Positions 7,968-18,910 are shown, counted from the stretch's first letter. The stretch: 59,872 nucleotides of DNA from Fictibacillus barbaricus (GCF_014635025.1 NZ_BMCE01000006.1:1-59872); one strand, 5' to 3'. Notes: generated by a model not told the origin, from the sequence alone. Program-made: numbers and translations.

Positions 7968-8834
7968 CTAGCTCCCCCTCTTCTTCAGGCTCTGGCTCAC
8001 TTGCTTTGCCAGTTCCTCAATCGTAAAGTTTGACAGGGAGAGGTTCTGCCCAGATCTCTCATTCCATCTCATAAGAAACTGTACAGTCTCAGGCACATCT
8101 AGACCTGCTTGCTGCAGAGCTTCTCTCTGATTAAAGATATCAGCTGGTTTTCCATGCAGATAAAGTTCCCCTTTATGCATAACCGCGATCTCATCTGCGT
8201 ATCGAGAGGCATCCTCCATGCTATGAGTAACTAGAATGGTTGTTAAGCTTTTACTCTTGTGAAGATTGTAAAACAGCTCCATGATTTCAACCCGGCCTGA
8301 GGGATCTAGCCCTGCAGTGGGTTCGTCTAGAATCAGTACTTCTGGATTCATCGCAAGTACACCAGCAATGGCAACTCTGCGCATTTGCCCTCCACTTAGA
8401 TCAAATGGCGACTTTTCTAGAACCGTTTGCGGCAGTCCAACCATTTCAATCACTTTTGCAGCAGTTTTCTTGGCTTTTTCTTCTGATACACCGAAATTGC
8501 GCGGACCAAACATGATATCTTTTTCAACTGTTTCTTCAAAAAGCTGATGCTCTGGATATTGAAAAACAATTCCTGCTTTCTTTCGAAGAGGTTTTAAATC
8601 TTGTTTTTTTCCGCCTGCTTCTAAAACCGTGCTCCCCATTTTTATCGAACCGCTTGAAGGCTTTAAAAGTCCGTTAAGATGCTGAATGAGCGTTGACTTT
8701 CCTGACCCTGTATGACCAATTAAAGCAAGAAATGTTCCGTCGTTTATATCGAGGCTGATATCGTGAAGCGCACGCCTCTCAAATGGTGTACCTTGCATGT
8801 ATCGGTGTTCCAGGCTATTTATGCTAATTTCCAT
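7968..8834 (-). CDS. ecfA2: energy-coupling factor transporter ATPase EcfA2
   Basis: 288 residues. ABC ATPase of the ECF module: Walker A GHTGSGKS (40-47), Q-loop [12 protein letters not shown] (about 90), signature [13 protein letters not shown] (about 146), Walker [14 protein letters not shown] (about 166) and switch histidine in LVTHSMEDA. Its start overlaps the end of ecfA1 by 16 bases, indicating translational coupling. The C-terminal extension contributes to the heterodimer interface. Works with EcfA1 and EcfT to energise uptake of several vitamins. Confidence 0.96.
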   Translation of the reverse strand: MEISINSLEHRYMQGTPFERRALHDISLDINDGTFLALIGHTGSGKSTLIQHLNGLLKPSSGSIKMGSTVLEAGGKKQDLKPLRKKAGIVFQYPEHQLFEETVEKDIMFGPRNFGVSEEKAKKTAAKVIEMVGLPQTVLEKSPFDLSGGQMRRVAIAGVLAMNPEVLILDEPTAGLDPSGRVEIMELFYNLHKSKSLTTILVTHSMEDASRYADEIAVMHKGELYLHGKPADIFNQREALQQAGLDVPETVQFLMRWNERSGQNLSLSNFTIEELAKQVSQSLKKRGS

Positions 8835-9649
8835 AATGCATTCACCAGCGCTTCCTGTGTTAAATAGCCTTTATCAAGCTCTACCCCTTCTTGACGAAGA
8901 GCTTCGCTTAACTTTAGTGAAAACGGTAAATCCAGACCAGCTGATTTTAACAATTCCCTCTGCTGAAAAATCACTTCAGGTATGCCCTCAGCTGCCTTTT
9001 CCCCCATTTTCATGACGACGACTCTGTCTGCACTTAGCGCTTCCTCTAAATCGTGTGTGATGGAAATGACAGTGATGCCTTCTTTTCTATTCAGTTCACG
9101 TACAGTCTCAATGACCTCTAACCGTCCGATAGGATCAAGCATGGATGTTGCCTCATCCAAAACAATAACAGATGGCTTTTGTGCTAATATACCAGCTATG
9201 GCCACTCTCTGCTTCTGACCTCCAGATAGTTGGTGCGGCTCCTGATTTAAAAAAGCTTCCATCCCAACACGCTCTACACTCTCACTGATCCGCTTAATCA
9301 TCTCTTTCCGGGGAACACCGAAATTTTCGAGACCAAACGCGATATCATCTTGTACACTTGTCCCGACAAATTGATTATCCGGATTCTGAAAGACCATACC
9401 AACTTGTCTTCTTACCTCCCAGATGTCCTCTGGACGCGCTGTCGCGTATTCTGAGACATAAACAGTCCCTTCGTTAGGCAACAGAAGTCCGTTAAGCATC
9501 TTGGCTAATGTAGATTTGCCTGAACCGTTGTGGCCGACAATAGACAGCCATTCTCCTTTATGCACATCTAACGTTACACCTTTTAGTGTAGGTGTCTCTT
9601 CTCCTGGATAATAAAAGGTCACATCTTTAACGGTAATGATGTTTTTCAT
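8819..9649 (-). CDS. ecfA1: energy-coupling factor transporter ATPase EcfA1
   Basis: 276 residues. Walker A GHNGSGKS (39-46), Q-loop FQNPDNQFVG, signature LSGGQKQRVAIAG, Walker B VIVLDEATSMLDP and switch histidine in SITHDLEEA. First gene of the ECF module, with an AGGAGGATGT site before the ATG at 9649. It is separated from rplQ by 334 bases that contain the rplQ terminator and a dispersed repeat, so it should have its own promoter, which I could not assign confidently. Confidence 0.96.
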   Translation of the reverse strand: MKNIITVKDVTFYYPGEETPTLKGVTLDVHKGEWLSIVGHNGSGKSTLAKMLNGLLLPNEGTVYVSEYATARPEDIWEVRRQVGMVFQNPDNQFVGTSVQDDIAFGLENFGVPRKEMIKRISESVERVGMEAFLNQEPHQLSGGQKQRVAIAGILAQKPSVIVLDEATSMLDPIGRLEVIETVRELNRKEGITVISITHDLEEALSADRVVVMKMGEKAAEGIPEVIFQQRELLKSAGLDLPFSLKLSEALRQEGVELDKGYLTQEALVNALWKLA

Positions 9650-9753
9650 GTGACATCCTCCTCTTAGCTGCTGCTCATTCTAGCTGCTCTCTGCTCATAA
9701 TTAATCTTTTCTAAAAATTGTTGTTTTTTAATTGACTAACTCTTCATTGACAA

Positions 9754-9881
9754 GTTGATTGGAGCGCAAGGTGCGTGACTCCTGCGGGATGAGGGGGATA
9801 GGTGAGACCCTGCCAGCGCAAAGCGATAGGGAGGCTCACCGCCCACCCCGCGGAAAGCGAGCACATGGAGCGCAGATCAAC
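9754..9881 (+). repeat. dispersed GC-rich repeat, copy 1
   Basis: 128-base element bounded by GTTGAT...ATCAAC. Core blocks are GGAGCGCAAGGTGCG, GACTCCTGCGGGA, GGTGAGACCC, GAGGCTCACCGCCC and CCGCGGAAAGCGAGCA followed by TGGAGCG. GC content is far above the AT-rich flanks and internal parts can base-pair (GGTGAG/CTCACC). Three further copies occur in this window. It fills most of the gap between the rplQ terminator and ecfA1; nothing else is visible in that gap. Confidence 0.9.
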
Positions 9882-9929
9882 CCTTACTAATAGCTACAAA
9901 TGCTTTTGTTAAAGCACTTTAAATCAAAT

Positions 9930-9973
9930 AAAAAAGGGCAAGATTGTCATCGAAGACTTGATCCCGCCCTTTC
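9930..9973 (-). terminator. terminator of the S10-spc-alpha cluster
   Basis: Minus-strand stem AAAGGGC (66-72 of line 9901 onward, 9966-9972) pairs with GCCCTTTT (9932-9939) with an imperfect inner stem, followed by six Ts. It lies 11 bases beyond the rplQ stop. Confidence 0.8.
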
Positions 9974-9983
9974 ATACGTTTTA

Positions 9984-10346
9984 TTAAACTAATTCAATGA
10001 TAACCATTGGTGCACCATCACCACGGCGAGGGCCGATTTTTGCGATGCGAGTGTAACCACCGTTACGCTCAGCATAGCGAGGTGCAAGATCACTGAAAAG
10101 CTTTTGAAGAGATCTTTGGCCAGTCTCTGTGTCAGCTACTTCATTACGAAGAAATGAAGCTGCTTGACGACGAGCATGAAGGTCTCCACGCTTACCAAGC
10201 GTAATCATTTTTTCAGCAAATTTACGAACTTCTTTTGCACGTGCTTCTGTAGTTTCAATACGCTCGTTGATGATTAAATCAGTAGCTAAATCACGAAGCA
10301 TTGCTTTACGAACCGCAGATACACGACCTAACTTTTGGTATCCCAT
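9984..10346 (-). CDS. rplQ: 50S ribosomal protein L17 (bL17)
   Basis: 120 residues, normal for Bacillus. Conserved start [20 protein letters not shown] and end [14 protein letters not shown] are intact. L17 lies at the peptide exit side of the 50S subunit. Last gene of the alpha operon, 58 bases after the end of the disrupted rpoA, preceded by an AGGAGGG site and followed by a terminator. Its intactness right beside rpoA argues that the region is functional. Confidence 0.97.
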   Translation of the reverse strand: MGYQKLGRVSAVRKAMLRDLATDLIINERIETTEARAKEVRKFAEKMITLGKRGDLHARRQAASFLRNEVADTETGQRSLQKLFSDLAPRYAERNGGYTRIAKIGPRRGDGAPMVIIELV

Positions 10347-10404
10347 GCTTGTATTCCCTCCTCTGCGCGTTTCTCTCTCGTCTTGAAAAAGCGCGTATTA
10401 CGAA

Positions 10405-11144
10405 TTAATCGTCAGCGCGTAATGAAAGACCTAACTCTTCAAGTTTCTCTTGAACTTCTTCAAGAGATTTCTTTCCAAGGTTGCGTCTCAGCGTTCTGAG
10501 CTTGATCTGTTAAGCCAACAAAAATGTTTAAATGTTCGCTAATGATCTTCGCACCAAGAGAAACTGCTTCCTCTGGACGAATGCTCCCATCTGTCCATAC
10601 ATCAAGCGTTAGCTTATCATAGTTTGTTACTTGTCCTACACGAGTGTTTTCCACTTGGTAATTCACACGAGAAATAGGTGTGTAAATTGAATCAACAGGA
10701 ATAACTCCGATCGGCAGGTCTTCGCGTTTATTGCCTTCTGCCTGAACATAACCACGACCACGCTTAGCATGAAGCTTCATTTGGAAATGAGCTCCTTTTG
10801 CTAGTGTTGCGATATGAAGATCCGGATTAAGGATTTCAACATCGCTGTCATGAGTAATGTCACCAGCTGTTACAACACCGTCGCCTTGAACATCGCTTTA
10901 GGTTTAAGATGATGGTTGTTACATCTTCAACTACACCTTCAACTGTAGAGAACTCATGCAATACGCCATTAATCTGAATAGATGTAACTGCTGCACCAGG
11001 TAGTGAGGACAACAAGATACGACGCAAGGAGTTGCCTAGTGTAGTCCCGTATCCACGTTCAAGTGGTTCAACAACAAACTTTCCGTATGTGGCATCGTCG
11101 CTGATTTCAACCGTCTCAATTCTTGGCTTTTCGATTTCGATCAT
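10405..11144 (-). pseudogene. rpoA: RNA polymerase alpha subunit gene, broken by two out-of-frame gaps
   Basis: The region reads as RpoA in three successive frames. Frame 1 gives residues 1-83 ([12 protein letters not shown] to TTIILNLK, 11144-10896). A second frame gives about 136 residues ([12 protein letters not shown] to [10 protein letters not shown], 10894-10487). A third gives the last 26 ([10 protein letters not shown] to LSLRADD, 10485-10405). Against the 314-residue B. subtilis protein, residues 84-99 (47 bases net) and about 236-288 (158 bases net) are absent; 83+16+136+53+26 equals 314. Lost are part of the N-terminal assembly domain and the linker plus most of the C-terminal DNA-binding domain. 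As written, translation stops after 94 codons. RpoA is essential, and the remaining code is perfectly conserved, so a sequence or assembly error is more likely than a true pseudogene. Confidence 0.9.
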
Positions 11145-11174
11145 TCAACTGAACCCTCCTTCAAACGTCGAATC

Positions 11175-11196
11175 TCGGCTGGAGATTTCCAGCCGA
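11175..11196 (-). promoter_or_regulatory. hairpin in the rpoA leader
   Basis: Perfect 9-bp stem TCGGCTGGA/TCCAGCCGA with an AATC loop, about 20 bases upstream of the rpoA ribosome binding site AAGGAGGG. No T-run follows, so it is not an intrinsic terminator; a processing or translational control site in the rpsK-rpoA spacer is possible. Confidence 0.5.
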
Positions 11197-11287
11197 AATT
11201 CCCCATAGGCATTCCGACTTATCAATTACCAAAACTTTCACTATAACCATTATAGACAAGTTATAGAAATATATACCGTGTATATCG

Positions 11288-11683
11288 TTACACGCGACGG
11301 CGTTTTGGCGGGCGGCAACCGTTGTGAGGTACAGGAGTAACGTCACGAATAGCTGTTACTTCTAAGCCTACCGCTTGAAGGGCACGGATTGCTGCTTCAC
11401 GTCCAGCACCAGGTCCTTTAACGGATACTTCCAACGTTTTCATACCATGTTCCATTGCAGTCTTACCAGCTGTTTCAGCTGCCATTTGTGCTGCGAACGG
11501 AGTAGACTTACGAGAACCTTTAAATCCTAGGTGACCAGCAGTCGCCCAAGAGATTGCGTTCCCGTGCGTGTCAGTGATCGTAATGATCGTGTTGTTGAAT
11601 GTAGAACGGATATGTGCTACGCCGACTTCAACATTCTTTTTGACACGACGCTTACGTGTATTAGTCTTACGTGCTTTTGCCAT
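11288..11683 (-). CDS. rpsK: 30S ribosomal protein S11 (uS11)
   Basis: 131 residues. Typical basic N terminus ([15 protein letters not shown]), then [15 protein letters not shown] block and the C-terminal [13 protein letters not shown] that lines the mRNA path on the platform. Follows rpsM after 20 bases with an AAAGGAGG site; part of rpmJ-rpsM-rpsK-rpoA-rplQ. Confidence 0.97.
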   Translation of the reverse strand: MAKARKTNTRKRRVKKNVEVGVAHIRSTFNNTIITITDTHGNAISWATAGHLGFKGSRKSTPFAAQMAAETAGKTAMEHGMKTLEVSVKGPGAGREAAIRALQAVGLEVTAIRDVTPVPHNGCRPPKRRRV

Positions 11684-11703
11684 TTAGAGTTTACCTCCTT
11701 TAC

Positions 11704-12069
11704 TTACTTTTTCTTATTCGCTACAGTTCTACGAGGTCCTTTACGAGTACGGGAGTTGTTCTTCGTGTTTTGACCACGTACTGGTAATCCACGACGATGA
11801 CGAACACCACGATATGCTCCGATCTCGATTAGACGCTTGATGTTAAGTGATACTTCACGGCGAAGGTCACCTTCCACTTTGTGTCCATCGATGACTTCGC
11901 GGATTTTATTTAATTCATCTTCAGTAAGATCACGAACGCGTGTATCTTCAGAAACTCCAGCTTGAGCAAGAATTTGCTGTGCTTTTGTTTTACCGATACC
12001 GAAGATGTAAGTTAATGAGATAACTACTCGCTTGTCACGAGGAATATCTACACCTGCAACACGTGCCAT
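11704..12069 (-). CDS. rpsM: 30S ribosomal protein S13 (uS13)
   Basis: 121 residues. [15 protein letters not shown] start, helix-two-turn-helix region and [11 protein letters not shown] motif, with a basic C-terminal tail (RTVANKKK) that reaches the P-site tRNA. It forms the intersubunit bridge with L5. Located between rpmJ and rpsK with an AGGAGGTGC site. Confidence 0.97.
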   Translation of the reverse strand: MARVAGVDIPRDKRVVISLTYIFGIGKTKAQQILAQAGVSEDTRVRDLTEDELNKIREVIDGHKVEGDLRREVSLNIKRLIEIGAYRGVRHRRGLPVRGQNTKNNSRTRKGPRRTVANKKK

Positions 12070-12090
12070 AATTTTTGCACCTCCTGTTTA

Positions 12091-12207
<117 letters not shown>

Positions 12208-12239
12208 TTATAACCTCCTTATGTCACGGAGTACATTGA

Positions 12240-12458
12240 TTATTTAAAACGATACGTTATACGACCACGTGATAAGTCATACGGAGACAATTCTACGGTT
12301 ACTTTATCCCCTGGAAGAATTCGAATGTAGTGCATACGAATCTTTCCAGAAACGTGCGCTAGAACTTTGTGTCCGTTTTCTAGTTCAACACGAAACATGG
12401 CGTTCGGAAGAGGTTCAATAACTGTACCTTCTACCTCAATAACATCATCTTTAGCCAT
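12240..12458 (-). CDS. infA: translation initiation factor IF-1
   Basis: 72 residues, canonical. Single S1-like OB fold with [13 protein letters not shown] start and end [10 protein letters not shown]. It blocks the ribosomal A site during initiation. Its start overlaps the end of the upstream KOW gene by 8 bases, so the two are translationally coupled. Confidence 0.97.
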   Translation of the reverse strand: MAKDDVIEVEGTVIEPLPNAMFRVELENGHKVLAHVSGKIRMHYIRILPGDKVTVELSPYDLSRGRITYRFK

Positions 12459-12774
12459 CGACTTGATCTCCCTTCTTCAGAGCAATGACTTTCTCGTCGG
12501 AAAACTTCGCTACTGCATAACGCAATTTGCCATTGGTTACACGACCTGTTTCAAGAATGCTTTTAACAACTTCCGGAGAAGTAAAATCTAGCAGTTCTAA
12601 GTGGTTTAGGTTTTTCCGTTTGGCCCGATCAAACTTGCGCTTGTCGCCATCTGCTACGAGGACGAAACGCCCATCGAGAATACCGACGATAACACCTAAC
12701 CGATCTGCGTCTCTTCCTTTTAGTATCCGAACCAGTTGACCTATGTTCGGTACCGAATCAGATTCGCTTACCAT
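12451..12774 (-). CDS. KOW domain RNA-binding protein (L14e/L6e/L27e-like)
   Basis: 107 residues; corresponds to the small KOW gene found between map and infA in Bacillus (ybzG in B. subtilis). A KOW motif at about residues 11-37 ([20 protein letters not shown]) is followed by a basic [10 protein letters not shown] segment typical of the eukaryotic/archaeal L14e type. It is a probable rRNA or ribosome binding accessory protein of unknown function. It starts 14 bases after map and overlaps infA by 8 bases. Confidence 0.85.
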   Translation of the reverse strand: MVSESDSVPNIGQLVRILKGRDADRLGVIVGILDGRFVLVADGDKRKFDRAKRKNLNHLELLDFTSPEVVKSILETGRVTNGKLRYAVAKFSDEKVIALKKGDQVDG

Positions 12775-12788
12775 TTCATCACCTTCAC

Positions 12789-14185
<1,397 letters not shown>

Positions 14186-14254
14186 CTAATCCCTCCATAA
14201 ATCACAATCGTCTTTTTGTAAGAGCATGCTGGGAAGATGATTCTTCCCGAGCTC

Positions 14255-15556
14255 TTATTTAATGAAGCCTTTGTAGTGCCGCTTGATCAGCTGGCTCTCA
14301 ATCTGCTTCATGGTGTCTAATGCCACACCTACAACAATCAGCAAGCTTGTTCCACCAATTTGAATGGCTGGCGGAAGGTTCAAACCTGGAATTGCTGTAA
14401 AGACAACTGGCAGGACTGCGATTGCAGCCAGGAATAGAGATCCAACAAATGTTAATCGATACAGAATTCTTGTTATATAAGTTTGAGTGTTAGCCCCTGG
14501 GCGAATCCCAGGAATGTATCCACCCTGCTTCTTTAAGTTTTCCGCCATTTGCTCCGGATTTACCTGGATAAACGTATAGAAATACGAGAACCCAATAATA
14601 AGGAGCGCATATATAATCATTCCGACTGGCTTCGTGTAGTCAAACGTGTTGATAATCCAAGTCGTAACATCATTCTGTCCGAAAAAGCCAGCAACAGTTC
14701 TTGGCGTGATGATCAAGGAAATCGCGAAGATAACCGGGATAACACCTGCTGCGTTAACTTTGATCGGCAGATGAGTGGACTGGCCGCCAACAGGCTTTGT
14801 TCCAACGACTCGTTTTGCATACTGAATCGGGATTTTCCGAACACCTTGTTGAATAAAGATAACACCCATAATAACGAGTACAATCGCAAGAGCAAGCAGT
14901 ACAATCGTTACGATATGCATGAATAACTGATCGTTACCGCCCTCAAATTGCGTTGTGAAAAGCTGGTTAACTGCTGTAGGAATAGCTGCGGCAATCCCCG
15001 CAAAAATCAGAACTGAGATTCCGTTTCCAATCCCCTTAAGGGTAATCTGCTCACCTAACCACATTAAGAATGCAGTACCTGCAGTTAAAACTAACGCGAT
15101 AAATAGATACGTAGTCATGCTAGGGTTTTGAATAAGTCCTGGGAAAAGATTGTTAAAACCGATAGACATACCGATTGCCTGGATAAAACCAAGAACAATA
15201 GTTCCATAGCGCGTGAACTGAGCTAATTTCTTACGCCCAACTTCACCTTGCTTACTCCACTCCGTAAATTTAGGAACAACGTCCATCTGCAGAAGCTGCA
15301 CGATGATCGAAGCTGTAATATACGGCATGATACCCATAGCGAAAATGGAGAAGTTCTGTAACGCTCCACCGCCAAACGTATTTAAAAAACCAAAAATGTT
15401 AGCACTGTCGCCTGTACTGAATTTCAGTACATCGCGATTTACACCAGGTACTGGGATGAATGTTCCTAGACGGAACACCACCAGCATTGCAAGTGTAAAC
15501 AATATCTTGTTTCTCAGATCACCCACACGCATAATGTTGGAGATTGTCTGGAACAT
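14255..15556 (-). CDS. secY: protein translocase subunit SecY
   Basis: 433 residues with ten predicted membrane helices. Plug-region sequence and the conserved lateral gate are intact (FIPVPGVN in the first loop, QGVRKIPIQYAKR in the C4-C5 cytoplasmic part). Forms the channel with SecE (encoded at 41.8 kb) and SecG. Its ATG overlaps the rplO stop by one base (TAATG), so membrane channel synthesis is coupled to ribosomal protein translation. Confidence 0.97.
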   Translation of the reverse strand: MFQTISNIMRVGDLRNKILFTLAMLVVFRLGTFIPVPGVNRDVLKFSTGDSANIFGFLNTFGGGALQNFSIFAMGIMPYITASIIVQLLQMDVVPKFTEWSKQGEVGRKKLAQFTRYGTIVLGFIQAIGMSIGFNNLFPGLIQNPSMTTYLFIALVLTAGTAFLMWLGEQITLKGIGNGISVLIFAGIAAAIPTAVNQLFTTQFEGGNDQLFMHIVTIVLLALAIVLVIMGVIFIQQGVRKIPIQYAKRVVGTKPVGGQSTHLPIKVNAAGVIPVIFAISLIITPRTVAGFFGQNDVTTWIINTFDYTKPVGMIIYALLIIGFSYFYTFIQVNPEQMAENLKKQGGYIPGIRPGANTQTYITRILYRLTFVGSLFLAAIAVLPVVFTAIPGLNLPPAIQIGGTSLLIVVGVALDTMKQIESQLIKRHYKGFIK

Positions 15557-15996
15557 TAGATCACCTCAGTAGTTCCGCCCGCTGCTTCAATTGCTTCTTT
15601 AGCAGAAACAGAGAATTTGTGCGCCTTAACTGTAAGCTTAACTTCTAACTTGCCATTACCTAGAACTTTGATACCGTTCTTAAGACTGCTTACTACTCCT
15701 GTTTCAAGAAGAAGTTCAGGAGTTACCTCTGTGCCCTCTTCAAAACGTACTAGCTTCTCAAGATTTACAACTGCATACTCTTTACGAGTAGGGTTTGTGA
15801 ATCCGCGTTTCGGTAAACGACGTGCTAATGGATTTTGTCCACCTTCGAATCCAGGTCTAACACCACCGCCTGAACGAGAGTTTTGACCTTTGTGTCCACG
15901 ACCACTTGTTTTACCATTGCCTGATCCGATACCGCGACCTACACGGTTGCGAACTTTACGGGATCCTTCTGATGGCTTCAACTCATGAAGTTTCAT
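15556..15996 (-). CDS. rplO: 50S ribosomal protein L15 (uL15)
   Basis: 146 residues. Glycine/arginine-rich N-terminal extension ([20 protein letters not shown]) and globular C-terminal domain. Early 50S assembly protein. Preceded by AGGAGGTGC and coupled to secY. Confidence 0.97.
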   Translation of the reverse strand: MKLHELKPSEGSRKVRNRVGRGIGSGNGKTSGRGHKGQNSRSGGGVRPGFEGGQNPLARRLPKRGFTNPTRKEYAVVNLEKLVRFEEGTEVTPELLLETGVVSSLKNGIKVLGNGKLEVKLTVKAHKFSVSAKEAIEAAGGTTEVI

Positions 15997-16027
15997 CTGA
16001 GCACCTCCTCATGATTTATTTAACTTA

Positions 16028-16216
16028 TTAAGCTTCTAATTCTTTCACTGTTAAAAGGTGAGACACCTTATTAACCATACCGCGGATAGCCGCGTTATCT
16101 TCGTGCACAACTGTCTGGTGCATTTTGCGTAAACCAAGTGTCTTAACAACGATACGTTGGTTTTCCGGACGGCCGATTACACTGCGAGTGAGGGTGATTT
16201 CTAATTTCTTAGCCAT
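16028..16216 (-). CDS. rpmD: 50S ribosomal protein L30 (uL30)
   Basis: 62 residues. [18 protein letters not shown] start and the short ferredoxin-like fold expected for bacterial L30. Lies between rpsE and rplO with a GGAGGGAA site. Confidence 0.96.
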   Translation of the reverse strand: MAKKLEITLTRSVIGRPENQRIVVKTLGLRKMHQTVVHEDNAAIRGMVNKVSHLLTVKELEA

Positions 16217-16230
16217 CTAAAGTTCCCTCC

Positions 16231-16728
16231 TTAACCTAAAAGCTCTTGTACTGATTTACCGCGAAGTTTCGCAACATCTTCAGCACGCTTTAAATTTTTC
16301 AAACCTTCAATTGTTGCACGAACCATGTTGATTGGGTTGTTAGATCCAAGTGACTTAGAAAGGATGTCACCTACACCAGCAAGCTCCAATACCGCACGTA
16401 CAGGTCCACCAGCAATTACCCCAGTACCTTCAGATGCAGGCTTAAGAAGTACGTTACCTGCTCCAAAGCGTCCAATTACTTGGTGAGGAATTGTTGTTTT
16501 TACGATTGGTACAGTTACTAAGTTCTTCTTAGCATCTTCAATCGCCTTACGGATCGCTTCTGGCACCTCTTGGGCTTTACCAGTACCGAATCCAACGTGA
16601 CCATTTTTGTCACCTACGACAACCACTGCAGCAAAGCGGAAACGACGTCCACCTTTTACTACCTTAGCTACACGGTTAACCGTAACGACGCGTTCTTCAA
16701 GTTCAAGTTTGTTAGGGTCGATACGCAT
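16231..16728 (-). CDS. rpsE: 30S ribosomal protein S5 (uS5)
   Basis: 165 residues. Double-stranded RNA-binding N-terminal domain (about 10-75) followed by the S5 C-terminal fold. The loop [12 protein letters not shown], where spectinomycin-resistance changes map, has the wild-type sequence ([11 protein letters not shown]). Helps translational accuracy and mRNA unwinding. Confidence 0.97.
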   Translation of the reverse strand: MRIDPNKLELEERVVTVNRVAKVVKGGRRFRFAAVVVVGDKNGHVGFGTGKAQEVPEAIRKAIEDAKKNLVTVPIVKTTIPHQVIGRFGAGNVLLKPASEGTGVIAGGPVRAVLELAGVGDILSKSLGSNNPINMVRATIEGLKNLKRAEDVAKLRGKSVQELLG

Positions 16729-16745
16729 CAGGTTCCCTCCTTCGA

Positions 16746-17108
16746 TTAAAATTCTAACCCAGCTTCACGAGCTGCGTCTGCTAATGCTTTTACACGTCCA
16801 TGGTATAAATAACCGCCACGGTCAAATACTACCGCTTTGATTCCTTTTTCAATTGCACGCTTTGCGATTTCTTCACCAATCGCTTTAGCAGCATCCACGT
16901 TTCCACCGTTTTCTACACTTACACCTTTATCAAGGGAAGATGCAGATACAATTGTTACACCTGCTTGATCATCGATCAATTGAGCATAGATGTGCTTTGT
17001 AGAACGGAATACGTTCAAACGAGGACGTTGTGCTGTTCCGCTTACAACGCGGCGAACACGAGCATGTCTTTTCTTACGATTGACATTCTTATCTGCTTTC
17101 GTGATCAT
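16746..17108 (-). CDS. rplR: 50S ribosomal protein L18 (uL18)
   Basis: 120 residues. Start chosen at ATG 17108 (MITKADKN), eight bases after AAAGGAG; a GTG three codons upstream overlaps that site. Binds 5S rRNA together with L5. Basic N terminus ([11 protein letters not shown]) and C-terminal [18 protein letters not shown] are typical. Confidence 0.96.
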   Translation of the reverse strand: MITKADKNVNRKKRHARVRRVVSGTAQRPRLNVFRSTKHIYAQLIDDQAGVTIVSASSLDKGVSVENGGNVDAAKAIGEEIAKRAIEKGIKAVVFDRGGYLYHGRVKALADAAREAGLEF

Positions 17109-17139
17109 CCTTTGCACTCCTTTCCGCTACCTAACGGCT

Positions 17140-17679
17140 TTATTTACCAGTCTTACCTTCTTTACGGCGAACGAATTCACCTTCGTAACGAATACCTTTA
17201 CCTTTGTAAGGCTCAGGTGAACGAACTGAACGGATGTTTGCAGCAACTTCACCTACACGTTGCTTGTCAATACCCTTAACGATAACCTTCGTGTTAGAAG
17301 GTACTTCGATGTCGATTCCTTGTTCAGGAACGATTTCAACAGGGTGAGAGTAACCTACGTTAAGTACAAGCTTGTTACCAGCTTTGGAAGCACGATATCC
17401 AACCCCGATAATTTCAAGAGCTCTTTCATAACCGTTTGTTACACCGATTACCATGTTGTTTAATACGCTGCGAGTCGTACCATGCAATGCACGGTGCTCT
17501 TTGTGGTCGCTCGGGCGTTCCACAGTAATTTCGTTATCTTGAACATTAATTTTAATGTCAGCATTGAATTTGCGAGAAAGTTCACCTTTAGGGCCTTTTA
17601 CAGATACAGTGTTGTCATTAGCAACATCGATCGTAACGCCGCCTGGAACTTCTATCGGTTTGTTACCTACGCGAGACAT
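17140..17679 (-). CDS. rplF: 50S ribosomal protein L6 (uL6)
   Basis: 179 residues: [12 protein letters not shown] start, duplicated L6 fold, and C-terminal [11 protein letters not shown] signature next to the sarcin-ricin region of 23S rRNA. Position between rpsH and rplR is canonical. Confidence 0.97.
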   Translation of the reverse strand: MSRVGNKPIEVPGGVTIDVANDNTVSVKGPKGELSRKFNADIKINVQDNEITVERPSDHKEHRALHGTTRSVLNNMVIGVTNGYERALEIIGVGYRASKAGNKLVLNVGYSHPVEIVPEQGIDIEVPSNTKVIVKGIDKQRVGEVAANIRSVRSPEPYKGKGIRYEGEFVRRKEGKTGK

Positions 17680-17703
17680 GTTGACACCTCCATTCGCTAT
17701 TTA

Positions 17704-18102
17704 TTACCAAACGTACGCTAGTACTTCGCCACCCATTTGTGATTGGCGAGCTTCTTTATCAGTCATAATGCCTTTAGAAGTAGATACGATCGCAATTCCA
17801 AGTCCGCCAAGTACACGTGGCAGATCACTTGATTTTGCATAAACACGTAAACCAGGCTTACTAATACGCTTTAGACCTGAGATTACACGCTCATTGTTAG
17901 AACCGTACTTAAGGAAGATGCGAATCATTCCTTGTTTGCTATCCTCTACATATTCAACATCGCGAACAAAACCTTCACGCTTAAGGATTTCAGCTATTTC
18001 TTTTTTCATATTAGAAGCAGGAAGCTCCAACTTATCGTGACGAACAGTGTTTGCGTTGCGGATACGAGTAAGCATATCTGCAATTGGATCTGTCATAACC
18101 AT
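17704..18102 (-). CDS. rpsH: 30S ribosomal protein S8 (uS8)
   Basis: 132 residues. [15 protein letters not shown] start and [13 protein letters not shown]-terminal signature. Primary 16S rRNA binder (central domain). The family includes translational regulators of the spc operon in enteric bacteria; no such site could be verified here. A GTAACTAGTAATG context with AGGAGG precedes the start. Confidence 0.97.
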   Translation of the reverse strand: MVMTDPIADMLTRIRNANTVRHDKLELPASNMKKEIAEILKREGFVRDVEYVEDSKQGMIRIFLKYGSNNERVISGLKRISKPGLRVYAKSSDLPRVLGGLGIAIVSTSKGIMTDKEARQSQMGGEVLAYVW

Positions 18103-18134
18103 TACTAGTTACCTCCTTCCCTTTTTTCAGGGTA

Positions 18135-18344
<210 letters not shown>

Positions 18345-18884
18345 TTATTTTTGGAATGGCATTCCGACTTGTGTAAGAAGCTCACGTGCTTCTTCGTCAG
18401 TGTTCGCAGTCGTTACGATAACGATGTCCATTCCGCGAACTTTGTTTACTTTATCATAGTCGATCTCCGGGAAGATCAATTGCTCTTTAACTCCAAGCGT
18501 GTAGTTACCGCGGCCGTCGAAAGACTTCTTGGAAACCCCGCGGAAGTCACGTACACGTGGAAGGGAAACGCTGATTAACTTATCAAGGAAGTCATACATG
18601 CGCTCTCCGCGAAGTGTAACTTTTGATCCGATCGGCATACCTTCACGAAGTTTGAATCCAGCGATAGATTTCTTTGCACGAGTAATCACAGGCTTTTGAC
18701 CAGCGATTGCTGTAAGTTCCTCTACTGCTGTATCTAACACTTTAGAGTTGGAAACTGCTTCACCAACACCCATGTTAATAACGATTTTTTCAATCTTTGG
18801 CACTTGCATAATTGAAGTGTAATTAAACTTTTCCATTAGAGATGGTAAGATCTCTGATTTATATCGCTCTTGTAGACGGTTCAT
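18345..18884 (-). CDS. rplE: 50S ribosomal protein L5 (uL5)
   Basis: 179 residues. Start set at ATG 18884 (MNRLQERYK), preceded by AAAGGAGGA; the longer frame would translate that site. [11 protein letters not shown] and [10 protein letters not shown] blocks are typical. Binds 5S rRNA and contacts S13 and P-site tRNA. Confidence 0.97.
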   Translation of the reverse strand: MNRLQERYKSEILPSLMEKFNYTSIMQVPKIEKIVINMGVGEAVSNSKVLDTAVEELTAIAGQKPVITRAKKSIAGFKLREGMPIGSKVTLRGERMYDFLDKLISVSLPRVRDFRGVSKKSFDGRGNYTLGVKEQLIFPEIDYDKVNKVRGMDIVIVTTANTDEEARELLTQVGMPFQK

Positions 18885-18910
18885 TATGTGTCCTCCTTTC
18901 ACTCTGAGAC

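Noticed and set aside
10460-10780. A separate short gene (106 residues, [10 protein letters not shown]...) between rplQ and rpsK
   Set aside because: It is the middle part of rpoA in a shifted frame. There is no ribosome binding site at that ATG and it continues RpoA sequence on both sides.
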